A stretch of DNA of 64,000 bases, from contig JAVHPE010000206.1 in the NCBI GenBank assembly GCA_036170475.1, forward strand, positions 1-64,000, read 5' to 3'. The stretch's first letter is position 1. The number at the start of each line of letters is the position of its first letter. This document shows positions 42,631 to 51,115 of the stretch, in pieces. Source of the stretch: 2-12-FULL-35-15 sp036170475 (GTDB lineage Bacteria > Bacteroidota > Bacteroidia > 2-12-FULL-35-15). A model generated the notes under the pieces. That model saw only the letters and a list, made by a program, of their open reading frames with translations, searched no databases and was not told the DNA's origin. The position numbers and the translations under genes are program-made.

Positions 42631-43965
42631 ATGAACATTAAAAGAAATCTACTGTTAACTCTTGTAAATATTGTTATTGTTGCTGGCACTTTGATTTCCA
42701 CGCTTCGGGCTCAAGAAGCACAAGAAACGCCATTGGACACATTAACACGCAGTGTAAATAAGTTGCAGGATGATTTTGCGATTTTTAAGAAATTTAAAGT
42801 GTCAGGATATATTCAGGCACAATTCCAGATAGCGGATTCCTCAGGTATTGCTTCCTACGCAGGAGGGAATTTTGCTTCAAATGTCAATAACCGCTTTTTA
42901 GTTAGAAGAGGTAGAATCAAATTTGTATATGATAATCGCTTAACGCAATATGTATTACAATTCGATGCAAATCAAACAGAAATACGTACTAAAGAAGCCT
43001 ATGTAAAATTTACCGATCCTTGGTTAGAAGCCGTTTCTTTGCAAATGGGAATTTTTGATCTTCCATTTGGAAACGAAGTTTTTTATTCATCAAGTGCTCT
43101 TGAATCACCGGAACGTGGACGCATGTCGCAAATATTATTTCCAAATGAAAATGATATTGGTGCAATGTTTACTTTTCAAATGCCCAAAACATCAAATTTT
43201 AATTTTTTAAAATTAGAAGTTGGTGTATTTAATGGAACAAATGGTAAAGGTTCAGATTTTGATTGGAAAAAAGATGCTGTTGCGAAACTTTCAATAAACA
43301 AAGCGAGCAAATCTGAGAAAATAAAATTTGGCTTTGGTGTATCCTATTATGATGGCGGTATCAATCAGGCTGATAAATATGTTTATGACAATATTAGCAC
43401 TCTTGCTAACGGAAATACCGGTTTCATTGTTGATTCGGTATTCACCAATAAAGGTAAAATTGCGAAACGTCAATACATGGGCGGTGATGCACAAGTTTCA
43501 TTCGATTTCCCTTTTGGCATTACTACGCTTAAGGCGGAATATATTCAAGGTGTTCAACCTGGAACTGCATCAACATCAACCAGTCCGGCTGTGGCAGTTG
43601 CTGATGCAAACACTTACGCACAAACCGCAGCAACTTATATCAGACAGTTCAACGGAGCCTACTTTTATTTTATCCAAAATATTTTTCAAACAAAACATCA
43701 AATTGTTGTAAAATACGATTGGTACGATCCTAATACAAAAGTTTCCGGTAATCAGATTGGAAATACAGGAAGCAAGTTATCTGCAACAGATATAAAATAT
43801 ACAACATTGGGTATTGGGTACAATTACAAATTTGATAATAATATTAAAATCTCAATGTATTATGATATTGTAAAAAATGAAACATCTAAATATCTTTCCA
43901 GCAAAGCATTATGGAAAGATATTCCGGATAATGTTTTTACTGTTCGCTTTCAATATAAATTTTAA
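42631..43965 (+). CDS. Phosphate-selective porin (OprO/OprP-like)
   Basis: The 444-residue product has a signal peptide (ending LRAQEAQE), a short coiled-coil segment (LTRSVNKLQDDFAIFKKFK) for trimer contact and a sixteen-strand-type barrel. The barrel includes NRFLVRRGRIKFVYDNRLTQYVLQFD and ends FTVRFQYKF. It should admit phosphate across the outer membrane. Its position ahead of pstSCAB-phoU and the shared Pho-box-like repeat support that job. A clean terminator follows. Confidence 0.88.
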   Translation: MNIKRNLLLTLVNIVIVAGTLISTLRAQEAQETPLDTLTRSVNKLQDDFAIFKKFKVSGYIQAQFQIADSSGIASYAGGNFASNVNNRFLVRRGRIKFVYDNRLTQYVLQFDANQTEIRTKEAYVKFTDPWLEAVSLQMGIFDLPFGNEVFYSSSALESPERGRMSQILFPNENDIGAMFTFQMPKTSNFNFLKLEVGVFNGTNGKGSDFDWKKDAVAKLSINKASKSEKIKFGFGVSYYDGGINQADKYVYDNISTLANGNTGFIVDSVFTNKGKIAKRQYMGGDAQVSFDFPFGITTLKAEYIQGVQPGTASTSTSPAVAVADANTYAQTAATYIRQFNGAYFYFIQNIFQTKHQIVVKYDWYDPNTKVSGNQIGNTGSKLSATDIKYTTLGIGYNYKFDNNIKISMYYDIVKNETSKYLSSKALWKDIPDNVFTVRFQYKF

Positions 43966-43986
43966 TTCTTTAGAATATTGAATGTC

Positions 43987-44012
43987 AAAGCCTCTGAGTT
44001 TTCAGAGGCTTT
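43987..44012 (+). terminator. Terminator after the phosphate porin gene
   Basis: AAAGCCTCTGA pairs with TCAGAGGCTTT around a GTTT loop, followed by further Ts. Confidence 0.88.
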
Positions 44013-44044
44013 TTATGTTTTAATAACATCAATACCATTTTAAA

Positions 44045-44078
44045 TTAACACTTAGTTAACATCGACACACTAATTTTG
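44045..44078 (+). promoter_or_regulatory. Pho-box-like repeat and promoter of pstS
   Basis: TTAACA at 44045 and 44056 (period 11) precede TAATTTTG (44071-44078), a perfect -7 element, 15 bp from the start of the second repeat. The pstS start codon is at 44102. Confidence 0.7.
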
Positions 44079-44101
44079 TGGCAAATAATAAAATAAAAAA
44101 A

Positions 44102-44917
44102 ATGAAAAGAAAAGTAGTTGTTATCGCATTGACTTTGTACACAGGTATAAGTTTTGCACAAAAATTAAAAGGTAGTGATACTGTTTTGCCCCTTGCACAA
44201 AAAGAAGCTGAAACCTATATGAAGTCTAATAAAATGGCTAAGATTACTGTAACTGGTGGCGGTAGTGGTGTGGGGTTTGCCGCTTTAGTAGATAATACAA
44301 CAGATATTGCTATGGCTTCACGCAGGATTAAAATGGATGAAAAAATGAAATTACAGGATGCAGGAAGAGCATATAAAGAAGTGATTATTGCTTACGATGC
44401 CTTATCTGTTATTGTTAATCCGGCAAACAAAGTAGCACAATTAACACGTGAACAATTAGAAGGAATTTTTACAGGAAAAATAAAAAACTGGAAAGAAGTT
44501 GGTGGTAATGATTTACAAATTGTTGTTTACTCCCGTGAATCAAGTTCAGGAACATTTGAATTTTTCAAAGAAAATGTACTGAATAAAAAAAATTATGCAT
44601 CTTCCGTATTGAGTATGCCTGCAACGGGAGCCATCGTTCAGTCGGTCAGTCAGACAAAAGGTGCAATTGGATATATTGGCTTGGCTTATATGGATAAAGA
44701 AGTAAGAGCGTTAAAAGTTTCTTATGATAAAGGGAAAACATACATTGCGCCATCTATGGCAACAGCAAAAGATAAAACCTATCCCGTTGTACGCCCTTTA
44801 TATTATTATTATTTAAGTACTGTTGAAAAAACGGTAAAACCATTTGTTGATTATGTTTTGTCAGCGGATGGACAAAAAATTGTGGAACAAGTTGGCTATG
44901 TTCCATTAACAAAATAG
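44102..44917 (+). CDS. pstS: Phosphate-binding periplasmic protein
   Basis: The start at 44102 gives 271 residues with a signal peptide (ending ISFAQ). Motifs of the PBP phosphate family are present: KGSDTVLPLAQ, TVTGGGSGVGFAAL, DIAMASR, and the hinge segment RESSSGTFEFFKENVL. It binds phosphate and delivers it to PstCA. It has its own promoter and is followed by a terminator-like hairpin, so it can be made in excess over the permease. Confidence 0.95.
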   Translation: MKRKVVVIALTLYTGISFAQKLKGSDTVLPLAQKEAETYMKSNKMAKITVTGGGSGVGFAALVDNTTDIAMASRRIKMDEKMKLQDAGRAYKEVIIAYDALSVIVNPANKVAQLTREQLEGIFTGKIKNWKEVGGNDLQIVVYSRESSSGTFEFFKENVLNKKNYASSVLSMPATGAIVQSVSQTKGAIGYIGLAYMDKEVRALKVSYDKGKTYIAPSMATAKDKTYPVVRPLYYYYLSTVEKTVKPFVDYVLSADGQKIVEQVGYVPLTK

Positions 44918-44942
44918 TTTGTTGTTTGGTTGAATGAATCAG

Positions 44943-44973
44943 GCGTCCTGATATAGCATCGGGCGCTTTTTTT
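44943..44973 (+). terminator. Terminator between pstS and pstC
   Basis: GCG-T-CCTGA pairs with TCGGG-CGC around a 7-nt loop, followed by TTTTTTT. It may limit read-through into pstC. Confidence 0.7.
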
Positions 44974-44990
44974 ATTGTTTTAAATAACGC

Positions 44991-45057
44991 GTAACACAAA
45001 ATTAACATAAGCATAACATTTAATAAACCATTGAAAATGCTTTCAATTCTACCTTTG
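44991..45057 (+). promoter_or_regulatory. Three-copy Pho-box-like repeat and promoter of pstC
   Basis: GTAACA (44991), TTAACA (45002) and ATAACA (45013) follow at exact 11-bp steps. TACCTTTG (45050-45057) is a good -7 element, 37 bp after the start of the last repeat, 29 nt before the pstC start. Confidence 0.7.
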
Positions 45058-45086
45058 CAAAGGAATTTAAATAATAATCGAATAGG

Positions 45087-46295
45087 TTGAAAACATTTTA
45101 TAAAAAATTTTCTGAAAAATTTATTGAAGGATTGCTTATGTTGAGTAGTACCATTACTACTTTAACAGTAGTTCTGATCGTGATTTTTCTTTTTAAAGAA
45201 GGATTGGGAGTATTCAACAAAAAACCAATGGAGGATGGATTTGTGATTGCATTGAACAAACAAAACCCGGTCAATAAATTATCTTCCGCTCAACTAAAAA
45301 ATATCTTCGATCAAAAAATTACCAACTGGGCTGAAGTGGGAGGGAAGAAGGATTCCATTATCCTGTTTCGTATGGAAGATATTTCAAATTATTATTCCGA
45401 AGAACAAATTGGTGAAAAGTTTGAACGCCTTCCACAATGCATTAATAGGGTAGTTGACAGCATGCCTGCTATCATTGCATTTATTTCTACCAAGTATCTC
45501 GATAAAAATTTTCAAGGTAAGCAACTGGATATAGATAAAATTTCTTTTAAGGAATTTTTTGCCGGAAGAGAATGGTTCCCAACAGCGCAACCATCGGCAC
45601 AATTAGGTGTATTGCCATTAATACTCGGCACACTTTGGGTAAGTTTCGGCGCTATTTTATTAGCATTACCGCTTGGTTTAGCAGCGGCTATTTATATGAG
45701 TGAAATTGCAAATGAGAATGTACGTAAAATTATGAAGCCTCTCATTGAGCTGCTGGCGGGTATTCCATCGGTAGTATATGGTTTCTTTGGCTTGGTAATT
45801 ATTGTTCCTCTTATTCAAAAAACATTTGATTTACCTGTTGGTGAAACGGGGCTGGCAGGAAGCATTGTTCTTGGAATAATGGCATTGCCTACTATCATTA
45901 CTATTTCCGAAGATGCTATGCGCAATACTCCGCGCGCTATGAAAGAAGCGAGCTTAGCATTGGGTGCAAGCAAATGGCAAACGATTTACAAAGTAGTTGT
46001 ACCGTATTCTATTTCGGGAATTACTGCCGGAGCTATTTTAGGAATTGGTCGTGCTATTGGTGAAACCATGGCAGTATTAATGGTTACAGGAAATGCAGCG
46101 GTTATTCCTCATACTATTTTGGAACCGGTTCGTACCATTCCTGCTACCATTGCAGCTGAATTAGGGGAAGCATCTAATGGTGGCTTGCACTACAAAGCTT
46201 TGTTCGCATTGGGTTGCATCCTTTTCATCATTACATTAGTTATCAACCTTACTGTTGAATATATTTCGAACAGAAAAAAATATAACAGCCGCTAA
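45087..46295 (+). CDS. pstC: Phosphate ABC transporter permease PstC with inserted PstS-like segment
   Basis: The 402-residue product starts with TTG; the first in-frame ATG (45138) would fall inside the first helix region. After membrane helix 1 (about 15-40) comes a periplasmic stretch of about 125 residues. Its text VNKLSSAQLKNIFDQKITNW aligns with VAQLTREQLEGIFTGKIKNW of PstS, and both continue into WxEVGG. The normal permease core follows (LPLILGTLWVSFGAILLALP, EAA-like loop EASLALGASKWQTIYKVVVPYSISG). E. coli PstC is 319 residues, so the insert explains the extra length. Confidence 0.93.
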   Translation: MKTFYKKFSEKFIEGLLMLSSTITTLTVVLIVIFLFKEGLGVFNKKPMEDGFVIALNKQNPVNKLSSAQLKNIFDQKITNWAEVGGKKDSIILFRMEDISNYYSEEQIGEKFERLPQCINRVVDSMPAIIAFISTKYLDKNFQGKQLDIDKISFKEFFAGREWFPTAQPSAQLGVLPLILGTLWVSFGAILLALPLGLAAAIYMSEIANENVRKIMKPLIELLAGIPSVVYGFFGLVIIVPLIQKTFDLPVGETGLAGSIVLGIMALPTIITISEDAMRNTPRAMKEASLALGASKWQTIYKVVVPYSISGITAGAILGIGRAIGETMAVLMVTGNAAVIPHTILEPVRTIPATIAAELGEASNGGLHYKALFALGCILFIITLVINLTVEYISNRKKYNSR

Positions 46296-47179
46296 TGAAA
46301 ACGCTTGACGAAAATAAATTAGCGAATTATAAAAAGCGAAATCAATCCATTGCATTTTGGATTTTCAGGTTGCTGAGTTATTTTATTGTTGCGATTCTGT
46401 TCGCTATATTGTTCTTCATTATTTACAAAGGAATTGGAGTAATTAACTGGAATTTTATTACTCAAATGCCGGAAGACGGAATGACCAAAGGAGGCATTTT
46501 ACCGGCTATTATAGGAACATTGTGTTTAGTTGCAGGGAGCATGATTTTTGCTTTTCCAGTCGGAGTATTGGCTGCTATTTATATGAATGAATATGTGAAA
46601 GATGGCATCATCAAAAGAATAATAAAACAAATGACAAATAATTTGGCAGGTATCCCTTCCATTGTTTTCGGGCTTTTTGGGATGTCATTATTTGTAAATA
46701 AACTTCACTTTGGCGATTCTATTTTAGCCGGTTCGCTCACACTTGGATTACTTGCTTTACCTGTTGTTATCCGTACTACAGAAGAAGCATTAAAAGCAGT
46801 TGATAATACATTTCGTCATGCAAGTTTGGGATTAGGTGCAAGTAAATGGGAAACTACCCGCAGAGTAGTATTGCCTATCGCTTTTCCAAATATTATTACC
46901 GGATTGATTCTTTCAATTGGGCGTGTATCAGGCGAAACAGCACCCATCTTATTTACTGTTGCTGCTTATTTTTTACCAAAATTACCAACAAGTATTTTTG
47001 ATCAGGCAATGGCATTACCCTACCATTTGTATGTATTATCAACCAGCGGAACAAATATTGAAGCATCGCGACCTGTTGCCTATGGAACTGCATTGGTGCT
47101 AATTATAGTTGTATTGATTGCGAATTTACTTGCAAATGGTTTGCGGAAATATTTTGGTAAAAAAGTTAAAATGAATTAA
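46295..47179 (+). CDS. pstA: Phosphate ABC transporter permease
   Basis: The 294-residue product has six membrane helices and the permease EAA-type loop (HASLGLGASKWETTRRVVLPIAFPNIITG). It pairs with PstC to form the phosphate channel. The start ATG overlaps the pstC stop codon by one base, so translation is coupled. Length fits the family and no insert like that of PstC is seen. Confidence 0.95.
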   Translation: MKTLDENKLANYKKRNQSIAFWIFRLLSYFIVAILFAILFFIIYKGIGVINWNFITQMPEDGMTKGGILPAIIGTLCLVAGSMIFAFPVGVLAAIYMNEYVKDGIIKRIIKQMTNNLAGIPSIVFGLFGMSLFVNKLHFGDSILAGSLTLGLLALPVVIRTTEEALKAVDNTFRHASLGLGASKWETTRRVVLPIAFPNIITGLILSIGRVSGETAPILFTVAAYFLPKLPTSIFDQAMALPYHLYVLSTSGTNIEASRPVAYGTALVLIIVVLIANLLANGLRKYFGKKVKMN

Positions 47180-47182
47180 AAT

Positions 47183-47222
47183 GGACACGAATTCCACCAA
47201 TTTATAAGAAAAAGAATTCGTG
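47183..47222. repeat. Inverted repeat between pstA and pstB
   Basis: CACGAATTC (47186-47194) and GAATTCGTG (47214-47222) form a 9-bp perfect inverted repeat in the 67-bp gap. The ACGAATTC/ATTCGTG words look like a dispersed Bacteroidota intergenic repeat. A GTG at 47220 in this repeat could extend pstB by nine residues, but the ATG at 47247 is preferred. Confidence 0.6.
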
Positions 47223-47246
47223 AAATTTTGTCAACAAAACAAAACC

Positions 47247-47999
47247 ATGTATAAAATTGAATCAAAAAATGTTAATTTCTTTTATGGCACTTCACAAGCT
47301 TTAAAAAACATTACCATTGCAATTAAGCCAAATACTGTTACCGCATTAATAGGACCATCAGGTTGTGGAAAATCAACTTACCTGCGATTATTCAACCGCA
47401 TGAATGATTTAATTACCGGTATAAAAATTACCGGACAAGTATTAATTGATGATAATGATATTTATGCAAAAGGTGTAAATGTAGATAACCTTAGAAAAAA
47501 CGTAGGAATGGTATTTCAAAAGCCCAACCCATTTCCAAAAACTATTTTTGAAAATGTTGCTTATGGACTACGTGTGAATGGAATTACAGACAACAAGTTT
47601 ATTCAGGAAAGAGTGGAAACAACTATCAAACAAGTTGTATTGTGGGATGAAGTAAAAGATAAATTAAAAAAATCAGCATTTGAACTTTCAGGTGGACAGC
47701 AACAGCGCCTTTGTATTGCACGTGCTTTGGCAATACAACCATCCATTCTATTGATGGATGAACCTACTTCAGCTCTTGATCCTATTTCAACAGCAAAAGT
47801 GGAAGAACTTATTTATGAATTAAAGACAAATTATACAATTGTAATTGTTACACATAATATGCAACAGGCAGGACGAGTAAGCGATACAACTGCATTTTTT
47901 TATCTGGGCGAATTGATGGAACACGATAAAACAAAGACTATATTTACAAATCCGAAAAATGAACGTACCCAAAATTATATTACTGGTAGGTTTGGATAA
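47247..47999 (+). CDS. pstB: Phosphate ABC transporter ATPase
   Basis: The 250-residue product shows Walker A GPSGCGKST, the Q-loop VFQKPNPFPKTIFENVAYG (PstB-specific), signature ELSGGQQQRL, Walker B SILLMDEPTSALD and the H-loop VTHNMQQAGR. It powers PstCA import of phosphate. Confidence 0.97.
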   Translation: MYKIESKNVNFFYGTSQALKNITIAIKPNTVTALIGPSGCGKSTYLRLFNRMNDLITGIKITGQVLIDDNDIYAKGVNVDNLRKNVGMVFQKPNPFPKTIFENVAYGLRVNGITDNKFIQERVETTIKQVVLWDEVKDKLKKSAFELSGGQQQRLCIARALAIQPSILLMDEPTSALDPISTAKVEELIYELKTNYTIVIVTHNMQQAGRVSDTTAFFYLGELMEHDKTKTIFTNPKNERTQNYITGRFG

Positions 48000-48035
48000 C
48001 CCTACGAATCTGCGAATTGCAAATTTTAATTTTTC

Positions 48036-48094
48036 AACTTTCAACTCATAACTCATAACTCATAACTCATAACTCATAACTCATAACTCTTAAC
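48036..48094. repeat. AACTCAT heptamer array
   Basis: About six tandem copies of AACTCAT flanked by AACTTTC and AACTCTT lie between pstB and phoU. Same family as the arrays at 54, 54.57, 56.09 and 57.12 kb. Confidence 0.85.
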
Positions 48095-48103
48095 TATACA
48101 TAC

Positions 48104-48781
48104 ATGAGCCATTTAGATATAGAACTACAGCAATTAAAAGCTGAAGCCAATAAAATGTGGATGCTAGTGATTTTACAATTAAGTAAAGGCAAAGAAGCAT
48201 TGTTGAAATTGGATAAAGGCTTGGCACGTGAAATAATATTGAGCGAAAGACGTGTGAATGCTCATGAATTGAAACTTGATCGGGATTGCGAAAACATTTT
48301 TGCCTTGTTTAACCCGGTAGCTGTTGATTTGCGTTTTGTCTTAGCGGTGTTAAAAATAAATAGTAATTTGGAACGTACCGGAGACATTGCTGAAGGCATC
48401 GCCAAATTTGTAATTAATATCGATCAGAACTTTGATAAACAGCTTTTAGAGATTACTCGAGTTATGGAAATGTATGAAGAAGCTATCAATATGATGAATG
48501 AAGTGCTGGAAGCTTTTGATAAAGAAAATACGGCTATTGCAAGAAAAGTTTTTGAACAAGATGAATTATTGGATGATATCAATCTTAAAGCCAATTTGGT
48601 AATAGCGGATTATATTCGTACTCATCCCGAAAGCATTGAAGCCGCATTATACTTGTTATCTATCATTCGTAAATTGGAACGTGTTGGCGATCAAAGTAAA
48701 AATATGGCAGAAGAAATTATTTTTTACATTGAAGCTAAAGTTTTAAAACACCGCAAGGTTATTGAAAAAGATAAAGAATAG
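48104..48781 (+). CDS. phoU: Phosphate signalling regulator PhoU
   Basis: The 225-residue all-helical product has two PhoU repeats. Metal-binding motifs are visible as ERTGDIAEGIAKF in the first and ERVGDQSKNMAEEI in the second. PhoU links Pst transport state to the PhoR kinase and restrains phosphate uptake. It is the last gene of the pst group. The kinase and regulator (phoR, phoB) are not in the window. Confidence 0.95.
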   Translation: MSHLDIELQQLKAEANKMWMLVILQLSKGKEALLKLDKGLAREIILSERRVNAHELKLDRDCENIFALFNPVAVDLRFVLAVLKINSNLERTGDIAEGIAKFVINIDQNFDKQLLEITRVMEMYEEAINMMNEVLEAFDKENTAIARKVFEQDELLDDINLKANLVIADYIRTHPESIEAALYLLSIIRKLERVGDQSKNMAEEIIFYIEAKVLKHRKVIEKDKE

Positions 48782-48931
48782 CCTTTTCCCTTTTTTGTAT
48801 TTTTTTTTGTTTTAAACGGACTTTAAACTATTAAAATTCGCAAACGTTTTACCAAATCTTGGCTGATTCTCTGTTTCTGCTTCATTTACTTTCCCCCAAA
48901 AATCTGATAAAAGTTATAAAAAAGTAAAAAC

Positions 48932-48949
48932 TTAACAATATCTTAACAT
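48932..48949 (+). promoter_or_regulatory. Pho-box-like direct repeat upstream of the DUF47-pit genes
   Basis: TTAACA at 48932 and 48943 keep the 11-bp period seen at three other phosphate promoters. A weak -7-like TACTTTAC lies at 48970, 27 bp after the second repeat start. The surrounding gap 48782-49053 shows no gene. Confidence 0.6.
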
Positions 48950-49053
48950 TAGGAAGAGGTTTCTATGGTTACTTTACATTCATTATAAAATCTAATTCCT
49001 AAATCTATTATTGGTACATTTCAAATTAATAAACATAAAAAAATAATATAAAA

Positions 49054-49698
49054 ATGGGCTTTAACATCTTCCAATTTTTTCAACCAAAAGATAAAATATT
49101 TTTTGTTCTTTTTGAAAAAGCAACTGCTAACGTCGTAAATATTTCAAAGGCTTTAGTTGAAATGGTAAGCACCGATTCATTGACAAGAAGAAAAGAATTG
49201 ATTCGGGAAATTGAGCGTTTGGAACATGTTGGCGACAATATCACTCACGAAACCTTCCACGAATTGAGCGCTAATTTTATAACCCCCTTCGACAGAGAAG
49301 ACATTCACTCTTTAATTTCAGCAATTGATGATATTGCGGATTATATTCATGGCTCCTCTAAAAGGATGGAACTTTATAAAGTGGAAACAATGACTCCGGC
49401 AATTATCAAACTTGCTGAGTTAATTGAAAAGAGTTCCGATGAATTACACAATGCTGTCTGTGAGTTAAAAAACATGAAAAACATTAATAAAATTAAGGAG
49501 GCTTGTGTTCGAATTAACAGCATTGAAAACCATGCAGACGATATTTTTGATATGGCAATAGCAAAATTATTTGAAGAAGAAACAAATGCAATTGAAATTA
49601 TTAAGTTGAAAGAGGTTCTTTTAGCATTAGAAACAGCAACCGATATGTGTGAAGATGCAGCAAATGTTATTGAATCTATTTTAGTAAAAAATGCATAA
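49054..49698 (+). CDS. DUF47 (PhoU-like) Pit accessory protein
   Basis: The 214-residue helical product begins with the DUF47 hallmark FFQPKDKIFFVLFEKATANVV. It has two metal-site motifs, ERLEHVGDNITHE and ENHADDIFD. Such genes precede pit in many bacteria and modulate the transporter. It lies 94 bp upstream of pit with an intergenic repeat between them. Confidence 0.92.
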   Translation: MGFNIFQFFQPKDKIFFVLFEKATANVVNISKALVEMVSTDSLTRRKELIREIERLEHVGDNITHETFHELSANFITPFDREDIHSLISAIDDIADYIHGSSKRMELYKVETMTPAIIKLAELIEKSSDELHNAVCELKNMKNINKIKEACVRINSIENHADDIFDMAIAKLFEEETNAIEIIKLKEVLLALETATDMCEDAANVIESILVKNA

Positions 49699-49706
49699 AT
49701 AAAATC

Positions 49707-49788
49707 AATTTGACAATTAAACAATTTGACAATTTGACAATTACATTAGCACATTTTCAAATTGTTACATTATCACATTAACAAAATC
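49707..49788. repeat. CAATTTGACAATT/ACATTTTCAAATTG intergenic repeat
   Basis: Three AATTTGACAATT-like units, then ACATTAGCACATTTTCAAAT and GTTACATTATCACATTAAC. The same words occur at 21.64, 26.21 and 57.21 kb. It fills the DUF47-pit gap. Confidence 0.7.
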
Positions 49789-49792
49789 ACCA

Positions 49793-50851
49793 ATGGCTTT
49801 CTTATTCATTATAATATTACTTGCGATTGTTTTCGACCTTATCAATGGTTTTCATGATGCGGCAAATTCAATTACAAACATTGTATCTACTAAAGTTCTA
49901 AGTCCTCTTCAAGCTGTCATTTGGGCTGCTTTTTTTAACGTTGTAGCTTTTTGGATTTTTGATTTGAATATTGCAAACACCATTGCAAAAATCATTAATA
50001 ATGATGTAATAAATTTTAACGTAATATGTGCCGCCCTTCTTTCTGCTATTATATGGAATCTACTTACATGGTGGTCTGGAATTCCATCCAGTTCCTCACA
50101 TACATTGATTGGCGGGCTTGCCGGTGCCGCAATAGCTTATGCTGGATGGGGAGTAGTTAATCAGGAAAAAATATTAAAAACTTTTGCCTTTATTTTTCTT
50201 GCTCCCGTTATCGGTTTAATTATAGCTGCTACCATTAATGTTATTATTGTAAACATCTGTAAAAGAGCACATCCTGCAAAAGCAGAAAAATGGTTCAAAC
50301 GTACACAGTTATTAGCTTCAGGCCTATTCAGTATGGGCCATGGAGGAAATGACGCGCAAAAAGTAATGGGAATTATTGCCGCTGCCTTAATAGTATTTGC
50401 GGCGAAATTAAAAGAACAGGGAATTGAAATTCCTGGTTGGGCAACTGTTATACAAGTTGCAGATGCTCATGGCAAAATGGCTATCAAGCATATACCATCA
50501 TGGATCCCATTGGCTTGTTACACTGCTATGGGGTGTGGAACAATGATGGGCGGTTGGAAAATCGTAAAAACAATGGGAACAAAAATTACAAAAATTACTC
50601 CAATCGAAGGTGTAAGTGCAGATACAGCAGGCGCAATTACTCTTTTCCTGACCGAAAAATTAGGAATTCCGGTTAGTACTACACATACCATGACTGGTTC
50701 TATTATTGGTGTTGGAGTTGCAAAGCGTGTATCTGCTGTAAAATGGGGTATTACATATAGTTTACTATGGGCTTGGATATTAACGATTCCAATCAGTGGA
50801 TTGCTGGGAGCTTTAATATTTTGGTTATTAAATTTTATGGGAGTGAAATAA
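49793..50851 (+). CDS. pit: Inorganic phosphate transporter, Pit family
   Basis: The 352-residue product has about ten membrane helices with two inverted Pit signatures, GFHDAANSITNIVSTKVLSP and GHGGNDAQKVMGI. The duplicated helices include TWWSGIPSSSSHTLIGGLAG and GIPVSTTHTMTGSIIGVG. It is a proton- or metal-phosphate symporter with lower affinity than Pst. Sharing a Pho-box-like repeat with pst is unusual, since Pit is often constitutive elsewhere. Confidence 0.95.
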   Translation: MAFLFIIILLAIVFDLINGFHDAANSITNIVSTKVLSPLQAVIWAAFFNVVAFWIFDLNIANTIAKIINNDVINFNVICAALLSAIIWNLLTWWSGIPSSSSHTLIGGLAGAAIAYAGWGVVNQEKILKTFAFIFLAPVIGLIIAATINVIIVNICKRAHPAKAEKWFKRTQLLASGLFSMGHGGNDAQKVMGIIAAALIVFAAKLKEQGIEIPGWATVIQVADAHGKMAIKHIPSWIPLACYTAMGCGTMMGGWKIVKTMGTKITKITPIEGVSADTAGAITLFLTEKLGIPVSTTHTMTGSIIGVGVAKRVSAVKWGITYSLLWAWILTIPISGLLGALIFWLLNFMGVK

Positions 50852-51115
50852 TTTTTTTGATTTTAAAATCTTACAACTGTTTGATTTGATCAACTCTGTT
50901 TCATTGGTTCCATGAGCCTTTCTTCATATTTCCTATTAATTTTCGACTAAATTACCTAATGAACAAATTGAGTTTTTGCTCAATGTTTTTTGTATTTTTG
51001 TTTTTGCTATAACTACTCCTTCAAGAAATTTATTCATTGATTTAAGTGTTGTGGAAATAATAATTTTATATCGTCGGATACAAAATTTTATTGTAAATAT
51101 TTATAAGAATAAAAG
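50852..51115. other. Intergenic region between pit and the MORN gene
   Basis: An inverted repeat ATTGAG-TTTTTG-CTCAAT (50967-50984) and a -7-like TATTTTTG (50993-51000) are the only notable sites. No gene is seen. Confidence 0.5.

Noticed and set aside
48036..48094. Possible CRISPR array
   Set aside because: Units are 7 bp with no spacers; these are simple tandem repeats. No cas gene is present anywhere in the window.
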